Assembly: GCA_020634035.1 (NCBI GenBank)
Contig: JACKCM010000010.1
Location: 1-64,000, forward strand
DNA from: Candidatus Obscuribacterales bacterium
GTDB lineage: Bacteria > Cyanobacteriota > Vampirovibrionia > Obscuribacterales > Obscuribacteraceae
Length of the DNA: 64,000 nucleotides
Reading direction: 5' to 3'
Shown here: positions 1-7,523 of the stretch, piece after piece
How positions within the stretch are numbered: position 1 is the stretch's first letter
Layout of the letters: each line of letters starts with the position of its first letter
Made by a program: the position numbers and the translations under genes
Notes under the pieces: model-generated
Database searches by the model: none
What the model was told of the DNA's origin: nothing
Seen by the model: the letters and a program-made list of their open reading frames with translations, nothing else

Positions 1-2
1 TC

Positions 3-200
3 TATCGTGACGGCTCTTCTATCGATTTTACCGACCTGCCTTATTATGATTTGATGGCGGCATTGAGACCGGCTTTTAAAATGAAAGAGTGGGCCAGTGC
101 CTGGATTGATCTTGGCCGGGATGATATCACAGAAGACACCATGAGATCAGGACATCGCAGGTTTGTCGATGCCGCTCTCGCTGCTATTCAAAAATCGTAG
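3..200 (+). CDS. Phosphotransferase (APH-like) family protein, C-terminal end only
   Basis: The reading frame is open from the left edge to a TAG stop at 198-200, so only the last 65 residues are present. The tail contains YYDLMAALRPAF, a conserved tryptophan pair and a closing H-R-R-F-V segment. This resembles the C-terminal helices of aminoglycoside/macrolide phosphotransferase-like kinases, which transfer phosphate from ATP to a small-molecule hydroxyl. The kinase core (HxD and DxD motifs) lies outside the window, so substrate and activity cannot be judged. It converges on the cyclotransferase-like gene, and the two 3' ends overlap by 13 bases. The family call is moderate and rests only on the tail. 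Confidence 0.5.
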   Translation, partial: YRDGSSIDFTDLPYYDLMAALRPAFKMKEWASAWIDLGRDDITEDTMRSGHRRFVDAALAAIQKS

Positions 201-796
201 CTCTGGTCGCAGGATGCATAGACATTGCAGACAGACCATTCTTGACCGACTCTGACCGGTACTAAAATGCGGCGGTAAGAGGGACCTTCGAAGTAGTCCA
301 GGCGAGGATAATGCTCTTTGAGATTTGAGGATTCCAATACGGTCGCTTTTATGGAGGCGCCGCCAGGCTGCCAGCAAAATCGAGGATAGCCGTCATGCTT
401 GTGAACATCGCCAATGAGTTCGCCGTGTTGCCAGTTTCCTTCTATGCCATTCATGAGGTGATAGTTGCTCTCGCCGGGCTGCAGGGAGCCATAGGCGGCA
501 AGGCGATGGTCCGGCTTGTCGTAGAAAGAGAGCAAAGAGAAAAGGATCTCCTGGGTGGAGCTCTGTTTGCGATCCGGAAAGAGTTCTTTGATGGCAGATT
601 CAGAGCCGTTGCCCGCGCTATGTGCTGCTTCGATGGCGAAATCCATGGATTTGTTCAGCAATATGCTTCTTTCACCGGCGCTGTCGTCGGGAACTGCCAG
701 AGCCCGGTTCAGACAGGCAAGAGAATGATCAAGGGCAGGGTGCCATTGCCTGCGCCACCATTTGTCGGCGATAAAGTTTTCAGCGATTTTTTCCAT
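188..796 (-). CDS. Gamma-glutamylcyclotransferase-like (GGCT/AIG2 fold) protein
   Basis: A 202-residue protein. The C-terminal half (about residue 98 onward) carries the GGCT/AIG2 signature: an AYGSLQPGESNYHL start, then G-x-W-x-x-G, a conserved GYPRF, and LDYFEGPSYRR before a final beta strand. Members of this fold cyclise gamma-glutamyl amines or amides to 5-oxoproline, or act in related amine chemistry; the exact substrate here is unknown. The N-terminal 95 residues are helical-looking and not recognised. The start overlaps the 3' end of the upstream ROK kinase gene by 17 bases, which suggests translational coupling in one operon. Its 3' end overlaps the convergent phosphotransferase gene. 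Confidence 0.72.
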   Translation of the reverse strand: MEKIAENFIADKWWRRQWHPALDHSLACLNRALAVPDDSAGERSILLNKSMDFAIEAAHSAGNGSESAIKELFPDRKQSSTQEILFSLLSFYDKPDHRLAAYGSLQPGESNYHLMNGIEGNWQHGELIGDVHKHDGYPRFCWQPGGASIKATVLESSNLKEHYPRLDYFEGPSYRRILVPVRVGQEWSVCNVYASCDQSYDF

Positions 797-1757
797 TTCT
801 CGAAGATGCCATCAGGGCTGCGCCCACCACACCAGCATTGTCGCCCAATTGAGAGCGAACCAGTTTCAGGTTTTTGGCTGGAATGGGTAGTGCTATTTTT
901 GTGATTTCTTGTTTGCAAACATCGTAGTAAAGATCGACGGCTTCCACCAATCCGCCGCCCAGGATAATCCTTTCAGGATTGAAGAAATTCACCACAGATG
1001 CCAGTCCCCAGGCCAGATATCGTGCGCCGGCTTTCACCGCATCTGATACTACCGGGTCTCCCTTCTCTACTGCTTCTGCAATGGTACTTGATCTTAAAAT
1101 TCCTTTGCCCATGTCTATTTTGCCCGAAACCATAGTAGGTTGTCCGTGATCGACAGCGCTTTTGATGGTTTTCGCTATGGCCAGTCGAGAGGCATAAGCT
1201 TCCAGGCAACCGTAGCCGCCGCAGCCGCATTTTCTGCCATCGGGGAAAATCTTGGTATGTCCGATCTCGCCGGCGGTGCCAGTTTGCCCTTTGAGATAAT
1301 GGTCATGCACTACAATCCCGGATCCGATTCCTGTGCCGACAAAAACACAGACGAAATGTTTGGATTTTTGACCGGCGCCGAAATAGCGTTCGCCATAGGT
1401 GGCGACCTCCACATCGTTGCCTAGCTGCGCCTTTACGCCGTAGCGCTGCTCTAGAGGGCGCGTAATAGAGATATCCGAAACACCCAGATTGGCTGCGGCC
1501 AGCAAGATGCCGCGCTGGCGGTCGACCATGCCTGCCGCACCGACGCCGATGCCGTCTATCTTGTTCGTTTCGAGCCCGGCCAGCTCAATGGCGTCGTCCA
1601 CGGCAGCGGAGATTCTTTGGATCAGTGTTTCCTGGGTGTTGGCTTGTTTGGTTCGCTTCTTCTTGGTGGCGATCAATTTGCCAGTCTTAGTCTCTACTAC
1701 GGCAGCAAGAACTTTCGTGCCGCCGAGATCCACTCCGATAGAGTATTTCCCTGCCAT
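780..1757 (-). CDS. ROK family sugar kinase (glucokinase-like)
   Basis: A 325-residue cytoplasmic sugar kinase of the ROK family, the usual length. Residues 7-16 give the phosphate-binding motif GVDLGGTKVL. Mid-protein there is GTGIGSGIV, then GEIGHT with the catalytic and sugar-binding residues, followed by the zinc-binding cluster CGCGGYGCLE that defines ROK enzymes. The C-terminal part has the second ATP-binding segment ending ILGGGLVEA and GDNAGVVGAA. These enzymes phosphorylate glucose, N-acetylmannosamine or a related sugar; glucokinase is the most common assignment, but specificity cannot be read here. A GGAGA Shine-Dalgarno lies upstream of the ATG. It is the first gene of a two-gene minus-strand operon with the GGCT-like gene. 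Confidence 0.9.
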   Translation of the reverse strand: MAGKYSIGVDLGGTKVLAAVVETKTGKLIATKKKRTKQANTQETLIQRISAAVDDAIELAGLETNKIDGIGVGAAGMVDRQRGILLAAANLGVSDISITRPLEQRYGVKAQLGNDVEVATYGERYFGAGQKSKHFVCVFVGTGIGSGIVVHDHYLKGQTGTAGEIGHTKIFPDGRKCGCGGYGCLEAYASRLAIAKTIKSAVDHGQPTMVSGKIDMGKGILRSSTIAEAVEKGDPVVSDAVKAGARYLAWGLASVVNFFNPERIILGGGLVEAVDLYYDVCKQEITKIALPIPAKNLKLVRSQLGDNAGVVGAALMASSRNGKNR

Positions 1758-1870
1758 TTAATGTCTCCGAACTCACAGGCGTCGCCATATTATATTGAAG
1801 CGGCGCCAAGGTTCAACCCTCTTTGGAGGATATAGAAATATCTTATAGATTCTGTTCTTTTTATTTTTAG

Positions 1871-3688
1871 TTAGCCGTCTTTTTTGGGTATCGCGAAAGG
1901 CTTGAGCAAGCGCTTGGACCAGCCCTGGCTTTTCTTCTCTTTCTGGGCTTTCTCTTCTTTGCGCTTCAGCTTCTTGGCTTTGCGAGCCAACGTTTTCAAG
2001 CGAGCGTTCTCGGCCTGGTCAGAATCTTCGACCAGGTCGTCGTCGATATCGATAACATCGTCACCCTTTGAATAATCGAAGACCACGGTGGATTTCTTCT
2101 CACCTCTCTGGGTGGGCTTCGAAGATTTATATTCATTGCGGAGCAAATTCTCGAAATTAGAGACCTTGCTGCCGGTAAGCCAGTGCAGTTCTTTCTGCTG
2201 GGCTCGGGCGGCATCCGCGTCCAGTCCGGCGCTCGTGCCCTGGGCTTGTTTGAGCAGACCCTGTCCGGGAGTGAAATTGGTGATATCCACAGTGGGGTGA
2301 TAGCGTCGATCCGGTGTGCGCACCAGTCTGTCGGCGGCCCCGGGCTCCAGTACCATCAGGGTTGCTGCCACTTTTCTCTGGGTGCTGCTGGCGTTTCTCG
2401 TAACGGTCTTACCGCAGACAACCATGGTGGTAGAGCCGCCACCGTCAAGGTTCATCGCATCTTCACAGCCAAGCGAATGCATGAACTTGGCCAGATCCCA
2501 CATATTATGTGGTCCTTCAACCGTTACCAACATCAGCTTCTTATCTCTGGTGAAACCGCATGCAGTTCGATGAGTGATTTTGCTTGAGGTCCAGCTCAGT
2601 CTGAATTTTTCGGCTTGCAGTCCTACATAGAGCCTGCCGTCTTTGACCAGGGTCGGTCCGCCAGATATGGCGTGCTCCACATCATTCCAGCCCCGGGGGC
2701 TGGTGTGCCATTTGAGATGGACGAAGTCGCCTTTCTTCAAGCCGGCTAACTCACTGTCTTTGCGATCGGTAAGGACATAGCCGCCATAAGGAATCCGCAT
2801 GGCTCGTTCATGGAGATCCACTACTTCGCCCTGGGCGCTGACTCCTACGACGACTCCGTCATAGGGCAGGGTGACCGAATCGCCCCAGCGACGGGTATAG
2901 AGAATCAGCTTGGCCCCGTGGATTCGCGGTTGATTCATGTTGTTCACCCAGAGGGAACGAACTTCGGGATTGGAAGTTTTGAGAACCCCGTGCAGATTTA
3001 CCGGCGCAAACTTGACCTGTTTGTCCCGGGTTATGCCCATGGCTACTCGATTGAAAAGAGATCCAGAGATCCATTCTCCATCCATTTTGATGGCACCAAG
3101 GGGGGTGCCATCTTTTTTGAAATAGTTGGCATTGACCGTAACCAGGGCGTTGCTTTCTGCGGCATGTTCCTCTACGGTTTTGAGCGAATCAAAATTCTCG
3201 CTTGCTAGATAAGGTCTTACCGCCAGGTTGTTTCTGTCGATGTCGACTTCCACGACATTAATGGTCAGAGGGCCTCGATAATATCGATAGACCAGACCAG
3301 GTTTGAGAGTCAGAACATTGAGCTTGTCTATAAAGTCCTGGGGGCGGAGCGGCGGCGTCGGTGCCTTCGCTACTGCTCTGGTTTTGGCTTTGCTTCTGGA
3401 TTTAGCCGTGGCTTTATGAGACCGGCTGGAGTATTTGTAATGCCTGTTGGAACTCGGAATCGAGCGATACTTCGGCTTTGCTTTCTGGCTCTTAGTGCTG
3501 GAGCGCTTGCGAGTGCTTTTCTGAGCTGACCGACTGCTGCCGACCATGGCTTCGGCGCTGTTTTGTAAAGTGGTTGTCAGGCTTAGTAAGGGAGAGAGCA
3601 TTAAACCGGCAGCCAAGAGAGAGCCCGAGGCCAGGCTATTGATTCGACCTGACTTTGCTCTGGAATATGGCCTGGCGAAAAGCCCCAC
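1871..3688 (-). CDS. Secreted phosphodiester glycosidase (NAGPA/DUF2233 family)
   Basis: A 605-residue exported protein. An N-terminal hydrophobic stretch (about 20-48) ending NSAEA looks like a signal peptide. It is followed by a very basic Ser/Lys/Arg-rich linker (about 50-110). The catalytic domain shows the family landmarks NANYFKKDGTPLGAI, AISGGPTLVKDGRL and MNLDGGGSTTM, as in mammalian uncovering enzyme (GlcNAc-1-phosphodiester alpha-N-acetylglucosaminidase) and bacterial exopolysaccharide-associated homologues. These cleave sugar-phosphodiester bonds outside the cytoplasm. After the domain come about 150 polar residues ending in a Lys/Glu-rich tail, not recognised. The gene stands alone; its promoter must lie in the AT-rich stretch upstream of 3688. 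The substrate is unknown, perhaps a teichoic-acid-like or phosphoglycan polymer. Confidence 0.82.
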   Translation of the reverse strand: MGLFARPYSRAKSGRINSLASGSLLAAGLMLSPLLSLTTTLQNSAEAMVGSSRSAQKSTRKRSSTKSQKAKPKYRSIPSSNRHYKYSSRSHKATAKSRSKAKTRAVAKAPTPPLRPQDFIDKLNVLTLKPGLVYRYYRGPLTINVVEVDIDRNNLAVRPYLASENFDSLKTVEEHAAESNALVTVNANYFKKDGTPLGAIKMDGEWISGSLFNRVAMGITRDKQVKFAPVNLHGVLKTSNPEVRSLWVNNMNQPRIHGAKLILYTRRWGDSVTLPYDGVVVGVSAQGEVVDLHERAMRIPYGGYVLTDRKDSELAGLKKGDFVHLKWHTSPRGWNDVEHAISGGPTLVKDGRLYVGLQAEKFRLSWTSSKITHRTACGFTRDKKLMLVTVEGPHNMWDLAKFMHSLGCEDAMNLDGGGSTTMVVCGKTVTRNASSTQRKVAATLMVLEPGAADRLVRTPDRRYHPTVDITNFTPGQGLLKQAQGTSAGLDADAARAQQKELHWLTGSKVSNFENLLRNEYKSSKPTQRGEKKSTVVFDYSKGDDVIDIDDDLVEDSDQAENARLKTLARKAKKLKRKEEKAQKEKKSQGWSKRLLKPFAIPKKDG

Positions 3689-4023
3689 TGGAGATACCTC
3701 TACTAAATGAATGATAAGTCTCTGTAAAAATTATGTACCCAACTCTCAGTATAAATAAATCAATCGAATTTGGCTAAAATTGCCAAAAATGGCTTGTTTA
3801 CCGCGATCCTGGTGCGGCTGGCGCTCTTGCGAATCAGAGTAGTAGTAAAGAGAGGAAATTTAATCAGGGCAATTCATATATGGATGCCGAATATATATCG
3901 AGGCGGTGTCAAGAGGATATCGCCTCCCGGGCGCGACAGAGAAGCGCCGGGCGGCACTGGCTGATAGCACGGCTGGCTGGCGCCTGAGCGCCTGATATTT
4001 GGTGTCGTATCTGGTGCCGGGCT
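3689..4023. other. Intergenic stretch between the phosphodiester glycosidase and glyQ
   Basis: No convincing gene is seen. The half nearest 3689 is AT-rich and probably holds the promoter of the minus-strand glycosidase gene. The half nearest glyQ is very GC-rich, with imperfect inverted repeats (for example around 3925-3955 and 3980-4000). These could form hairpins at the end of the glyQ transcript, but no clear U-tract follows, so I do not call a terminator. A 64-residue plus-strand frame at 3770-3964 has no ribosome binding site and an unlikely composition. Confidence 0.5.
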
Positions 4024-4962
4024 TCAGGCTTTTTGAGGAGCGGCCAGATATTTGTCGGTGTACTCTTTGACCAGAGCCTCTCTTTCGCCTTCAGGAAGCA
4101 GCGGGAAGCCCATTTCGATGCGTTGTTCCAAGAAGGCTCGGGCGGCTCGTTCGGCCAGTTTTCTGATTCGAAGAATGTTCGCCATGCGCTCGTCTTTTCC
4201 GATTACGCCGCGGGCGTCCATCAAATTGAAGGTATGGCTGCATTTGAGAATGCTTTCATAAGCCGGCATCACCAGCTTCTTGTCCAGCAAAGAGAGGGCT
4301 GCCTGTTCATGCAGGTCGAAAAGCTGAAATAGAGTTTGCGGATCGCTCTCTTCGAAGTTGTAGGTGGACTGCTCGATTTCGTTTCGGTGATAGAGTTCGC
4401 CGTAGGTGATCTGATTGTTCCACTTCAAATCGTAGACGCTGTCTACATCTTGCAGGTACATACAGATGCGCTCGAGACCATAGGTGATCTCTGCCGCTAC
4501 TGGCTTGACATCGAGTCCGCCGGCCTGTTGAAAGTAAGTGAACTGAGTGATCTCCAGGCCGTCGAGCCATACTTCCCAGCCGACTCCCCAGGCGCCAAGG
4601 GTGGGCGATTCCCAGTTGTCTTCGACAAAGCGGATGTCATGATTCTCCGGTTTGATGCCAAGCGCCTTGAGGCTTTTCAGATAGACATCCTGAACATCAT
4701 CCGGGGAAGGTTTCAAAATGACCTGGTACTGGAAATAATGCTGGAGGCGGTTGGGGTTTTCGCCGTATCGACCGTCGGTGGGTCTGCGACAGGGATCTGC
4801 ACATGCCATGCGCCAGGGCTCCGGTCCGAGTACTCGGAGGAAAGTGCCGGGGCTCATGGTAGAAGCACCTTTCTCGATATCGTAAGCTTGCAGAACCAGG
4901 CAGCCCTGTTCATCCCAGAACTTATTCAGCGCTTGCAGGGCTTGTTGGAATGTGAGACTCAT
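4024..4962 (-). CDS. glyQ: Glycyl-tRNA synthetase alpha subunit
   Basis: A 312-residue catalytic subunit of the bacterial alpha2beta2 glycyl-tRNA synthetase, which charges tRNA-Gly. The sequence is very close to the family throughout: it begins LTFQQALQALNKFW, has the near-invariant RRPTDGRYGENPNRLQHY block, ESPTLGAWGVGWEVWLDG, TQFTYFQQAGG and ITYGLERICMYLQ. Length is normal. The beta subunit gene (glyS) is not in this window, so the two subunits are either unlinked or glyS is farther away. The residues before RRPTDGR are CADPC, where many homologues have YVEPS; this is a local variation. The gene is divergent from the MoxR operon, with 127 bases between them for both promoters. Confidence 0.97.
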   Translation of the reverse strand: MSLTFQQALQALNKFWDEQGCLVLQAYDIEKGASTMSPGTFLRVLGPEPWRMACADPCRRPTDGRYGENPNRLQHYFQYQVILKPSPDDVQDVYLKSLKALGIKPENHDIRFVEDNWESPTLGAWGVGWEVWLDGLEITQFTYFQQAGGLDVKPVAAEITYGLERICMYLQDVDSVYDLKWNNQITYGELYHRNEIEQSTYNFEESDPQTLFQLFDLHEQAALSLLDKKLVMPAYESILKCSHTFNLMDARGVIGKDERMANILRIRKLAERAARAFLEQRIEMGFPLLPEGEREALVKEYTDKYLAAPQKA

Positions 4963-5089
4963 AAACAGATCCTATAAAAGTGATAAGTTTAACATGGTAC
5001 ATAATGGGTAAATCATGGCTTGAGAGCTAAATTTACGAGCCTTGTTTCAATTTGGATCCGGTATTGAGTGAGGGATTAGATTCGCCCTG

Positions 5090-6133
5090 ATGGAAACAGA
5101 AGATAAGAACGCGGTTGCCGCGGACAATGGAGCCCTCGACGATGACGATCACACCAAGATAGTCGAGCAGGATGTTCATGGGCCTTCCGAAGATTTTTTG
5201 ACCAAGATCGAAGAGCTGTCGCCCAAGGCCCAGAGGCTGCTCGAGAACATCAACGGTGCTTTGGTCGGCCAGCCGGAAGCGGCTCGTTTGACTGTAATCT
5301 GTCTACTCTCCGGTGGTCATGCGCTTATTGAGGACGTTCCCGGGGTCGGCAAAACTCTTCTGGCTAAGTCGCTGGCTCTTTCGGTGCATTCGAAATTCAA
5401 GCGGATTCAATGTACTCCTGACTTGCTGCCTTCCGATGTTTGTGGTGTCAGTATCTTCGATTCTAAAGAGAACTCTTTCAAGTTCGTGCCGGGACCGATA
5501 TTTACCAACATTCTGCTCGCTGACGAGATCAACCGGGCAACACCGAGAACACAGTCAGCTCTGCTCGAGGCCATGGAAGAGCACCAGGTAACCACCGATG
5601 GTGCCACCAGAAAACTGCCTCAACTGTTTTTCGTTATCGCCACTGAGAACCCGATTGAATATCACGGTACCTTCCCTCTGCCGGAAGCGCAGCTCGACCG
5701 ATTCATGATCTCGCTTTCGCTTGGATATCCAAAACCTCATCAAGAAGTCGAGATCCTCGACAAAACCCTTGAAGATAAGGCTTTTGAAGTTGACGCCGTG
5801 CTCACCGAAGAAGAGTTGCTCGAAGCCAGGCAGGCTGTCAAAGCGGTTTTCGTGGACCCGTCTATCAAGAATTACATTGTCTCTATCGTGAACGCCACCA
5901 GAAAACATCCGGCTATTATTCTGGGCGTCAGCCCCCGGGGCAGTCAGCTCTTGATGAGAGCCGCCCAGGCCGCTGCTTTCGTAGACGGTCGAGATTTCGT
6001 CAAACCTGATGATGTGAAGCTCCTTGCTCCCTATGTGCTCGGTCATCGGGTCATACCCAAGGTGCGGGAAAGCAAGGTGAGTCATGCTGAACTTATTGAA
6101 AGAGTACTCGAAGAAGTCCCCGTACCTGTCTAG
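5090..6133 (+). CDS. MoxR family AAA+ ATPase
   Basis: A 347-residue AAA+ ATPase of the MoxR group. After an acidic N-terminal tail of about 35 residues comes the ATPase core: Walker A DVPGVGKT at 82-89, Walker B ILLADE at about 141-146 followed by the family hallmark INRATPRTQSALLEAMEE, sensor-1 ATENP, and the C-terminal lid with sensor-2 SPRGSQLL. MoxR ATPases act as chaperones that insert metals or assemble complexes, usually with a DUF58 partner, and the next gene encodes one. The three genes overlap, which points to one transcript. The ATG is preceded at some distance by GAGGG. Client proteins are unknown. Confidence 0.93.
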   Translation: METEDKNAVAADNGALDDDDHTKIVEQDVHGPSEDFLTKIEELSPKAQRLLENINGALVGQPEAARLTVICLLSGGHALIEDVPGVGKTLLAKSLALSVHSKFKRIQCTPDLLPSDVCGVSIFDSKENSFKFVPGPIFTNILLADEINRATPRTQSALLEAMEEHQVTTDGATRKLPQLFFVIATENPIEYHGTFPLPEAQLDRFMISLSLGYPKPHQEVEILDKTLEDKAFEVDAVLTEEELLEARQAVKAVFVDPSIKNYIVSIVNATRKHPAIILGVSPRGSQLLMRAAQAAAFVDGRDFVKPDDVKLLAPYVLGHRVIPKVRESKVSHAELIERVLEEVPVPV

Positions 6134-7523
6134 GTTCAAACTCCCTGAGCCGGGCTCGGAGTTCGAGCTTTCCGGCTTCGAGTTCGAAGTTCCGGGAACC
6201 AGCTACAAGGTCGTCCTTGAGGCGCGTTTCTGGATCTCTTGTTGTGTGGTGGCGCTGATTTATTTCATCGCCATCGAATCGAAAATAGAGTGGTTCTATT
6301 TGATCTCGGCCGGTGGAATTTCAATTCTTTTGCTCGGCGCCTTCTATCCTTATCTTCAAGTGAGGGATGTTCTGGCTACCTGTGCCCTGCCTCCCGATGG
6401 TGTGGCCGGGGACAGGCTGAGAGTCAGGGTGCGATTGCGGCGCAGTGTCGAGAAGTCAAGCATGGCAAGGCTCTTCCCTATCAAATGGATGGTGGTTCGA
6501 ATCAAGCTTGTCGGGGACCGTCACAGTTTCAGTGTACTCAGACCGATTACCGTCGATACCATCGCCAACGAGGCCTGGGTCGTCGCCCAGAGCCCGCCTC
6601 TGCCCCGCGGTGTCTATCGAATAGAGCGAGTCGAGACCTATTCTTGTTTTCCTTTCGGGCTGGCCTGGTGGTCACGGAACTTCCCGGTGGGAGTCGGTGA
6701 AAAAATTGTAGACAATCCGATTGTTACCGTCTATCCGAGGGTGTCAGGGGTCGAGGGCAACTTCCTTTATCGTCTTAGAGCGGCGGGCAGCACAGCTCTT
6801 ATTTCGTCTGCCACCCGGGCCAGTTCAACGATGACATCGGCATCGGTGCGCAGTCTGAGAGATTTCGTCACCGGAGACAGTCCGCGCTTTATTCACTGGG
6901 CTTCTTCAGCCAAGGCCGGCAAGCTTGTGGTGCGCGAATTCGACTCTGAAGGTCTGCCCGGCTACGACATGCTCATTGACCTGACAGCCGGTTGGAAAAA
7001 CATCGACCAGTTCGAGCTGGCGGTTTCAATCTCGAACTCTCTTCTAAATTTCGGATTTCGTATGGGCGGTGCGCCGGAGCTCTATGTCATCCCTGACCTC
7101 TATCAAGATCCCGAACATATGCCGCTCTGTCTTGTGGATTTGCCTTCTCTGCCTCCTGGTATCGCGCGCTGGGCACAACTGCTGGCCAGGGTAGAAGCGG
7201 TTTATCCGAAATCTGAAGAGTACGAACCTATGGTTCCCGACTTCGGCTCCGACGGCAAGCTGGCTTTGCTTTCTGTGCGTCCGGCTCAGGTTGTTGAAGG
7301 GACACCCCGGGATTATGACATCGACAAGAAGGTCGATATATGGGTCATGTCCCGGGCTTATCGTCAGGCGGCTTCATCGGCTGAAAAAGCAGAAGACTGG
7401 GCCATGAGCCAGCGTGGTGTTATTCCTGCCCATGCCGGTTTCTCTGACCGTCGTAGCGCGTCGGGTCCGCTTGGACGGGTTCTGACCAGTTTGAGTAGTT
7501 TCGAGGAGATCGCCCGCCTGTGA
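6084..7523 (+). CDS. DUF58 domain membrane protein
   Basis: A 479-residue protein with two adjacent hydrophobic segments (about residues 48-90) and then a mainly soluble portion. It carries the DUF58 signature VRSLRDFVTGDSPRFIHW followed by SAKAGKLVVREFD near residue 255-290. DUF58 proteins have a von Willebrand A-like fold and work with MoxR ATPases in envelope-related assembly. Translation starts at an ATG inside the end of the MoxR gene (50-base overlap), preceded by AAGGTGAG, a good ribosome binding site. The stop overlaps the next start by 4 bases (GTGA). This tight coupling supports a functional MoxR/DUF58/transglutaminase unit. Confidence 0.88.
   Translation: MLNLLKEYSKKSPYLSRFKLPEPGSEFELSGFEFEVPGTSYKVVLEARFWISCCVVALIYFIAIESKIEWFYLISAGGISILLLGAFYPYLQVRDVLATCALPPDGVAGDRLRVRVRLRRSVEKSSMARLFPIKWMVVRIKLVGDRHSFSVLRPITVDTIANEAWVVAQSPPLPRGVYRIERVETYSCFPFGLAWWSRNFPVGVGEKIVDNPIVTVYPRVSGVEGNFLYRLRAAGSTALISSATRASSTMTSASVRSLRDFVTGDSPRFIHWASSAKAGKLVVREFDSEGLPGYDMLIDLTAGWKNIDQFELAVSISNSLLNFGFRMGGAPELYVIPDLYQDPEHMPLCLVDLPSLPPGIARWAQLLARVEAVYPKSEEYEPMVPDFGSDGKLALLSVRPAQVVEGTPRDYDIDKKVDIWVMSRAYRQAASSAEKAEDWAMSQRGVIPAHAGFSDRRSASGPLGRVLTSLSSFEEIARL

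Noticed and set aside
3770..3964. A 64-residue plus-strand gene
   Set aside because: No Shine-Dalgarno, Arg/Gly-rich end over GC-rich inverted repeats, no family.
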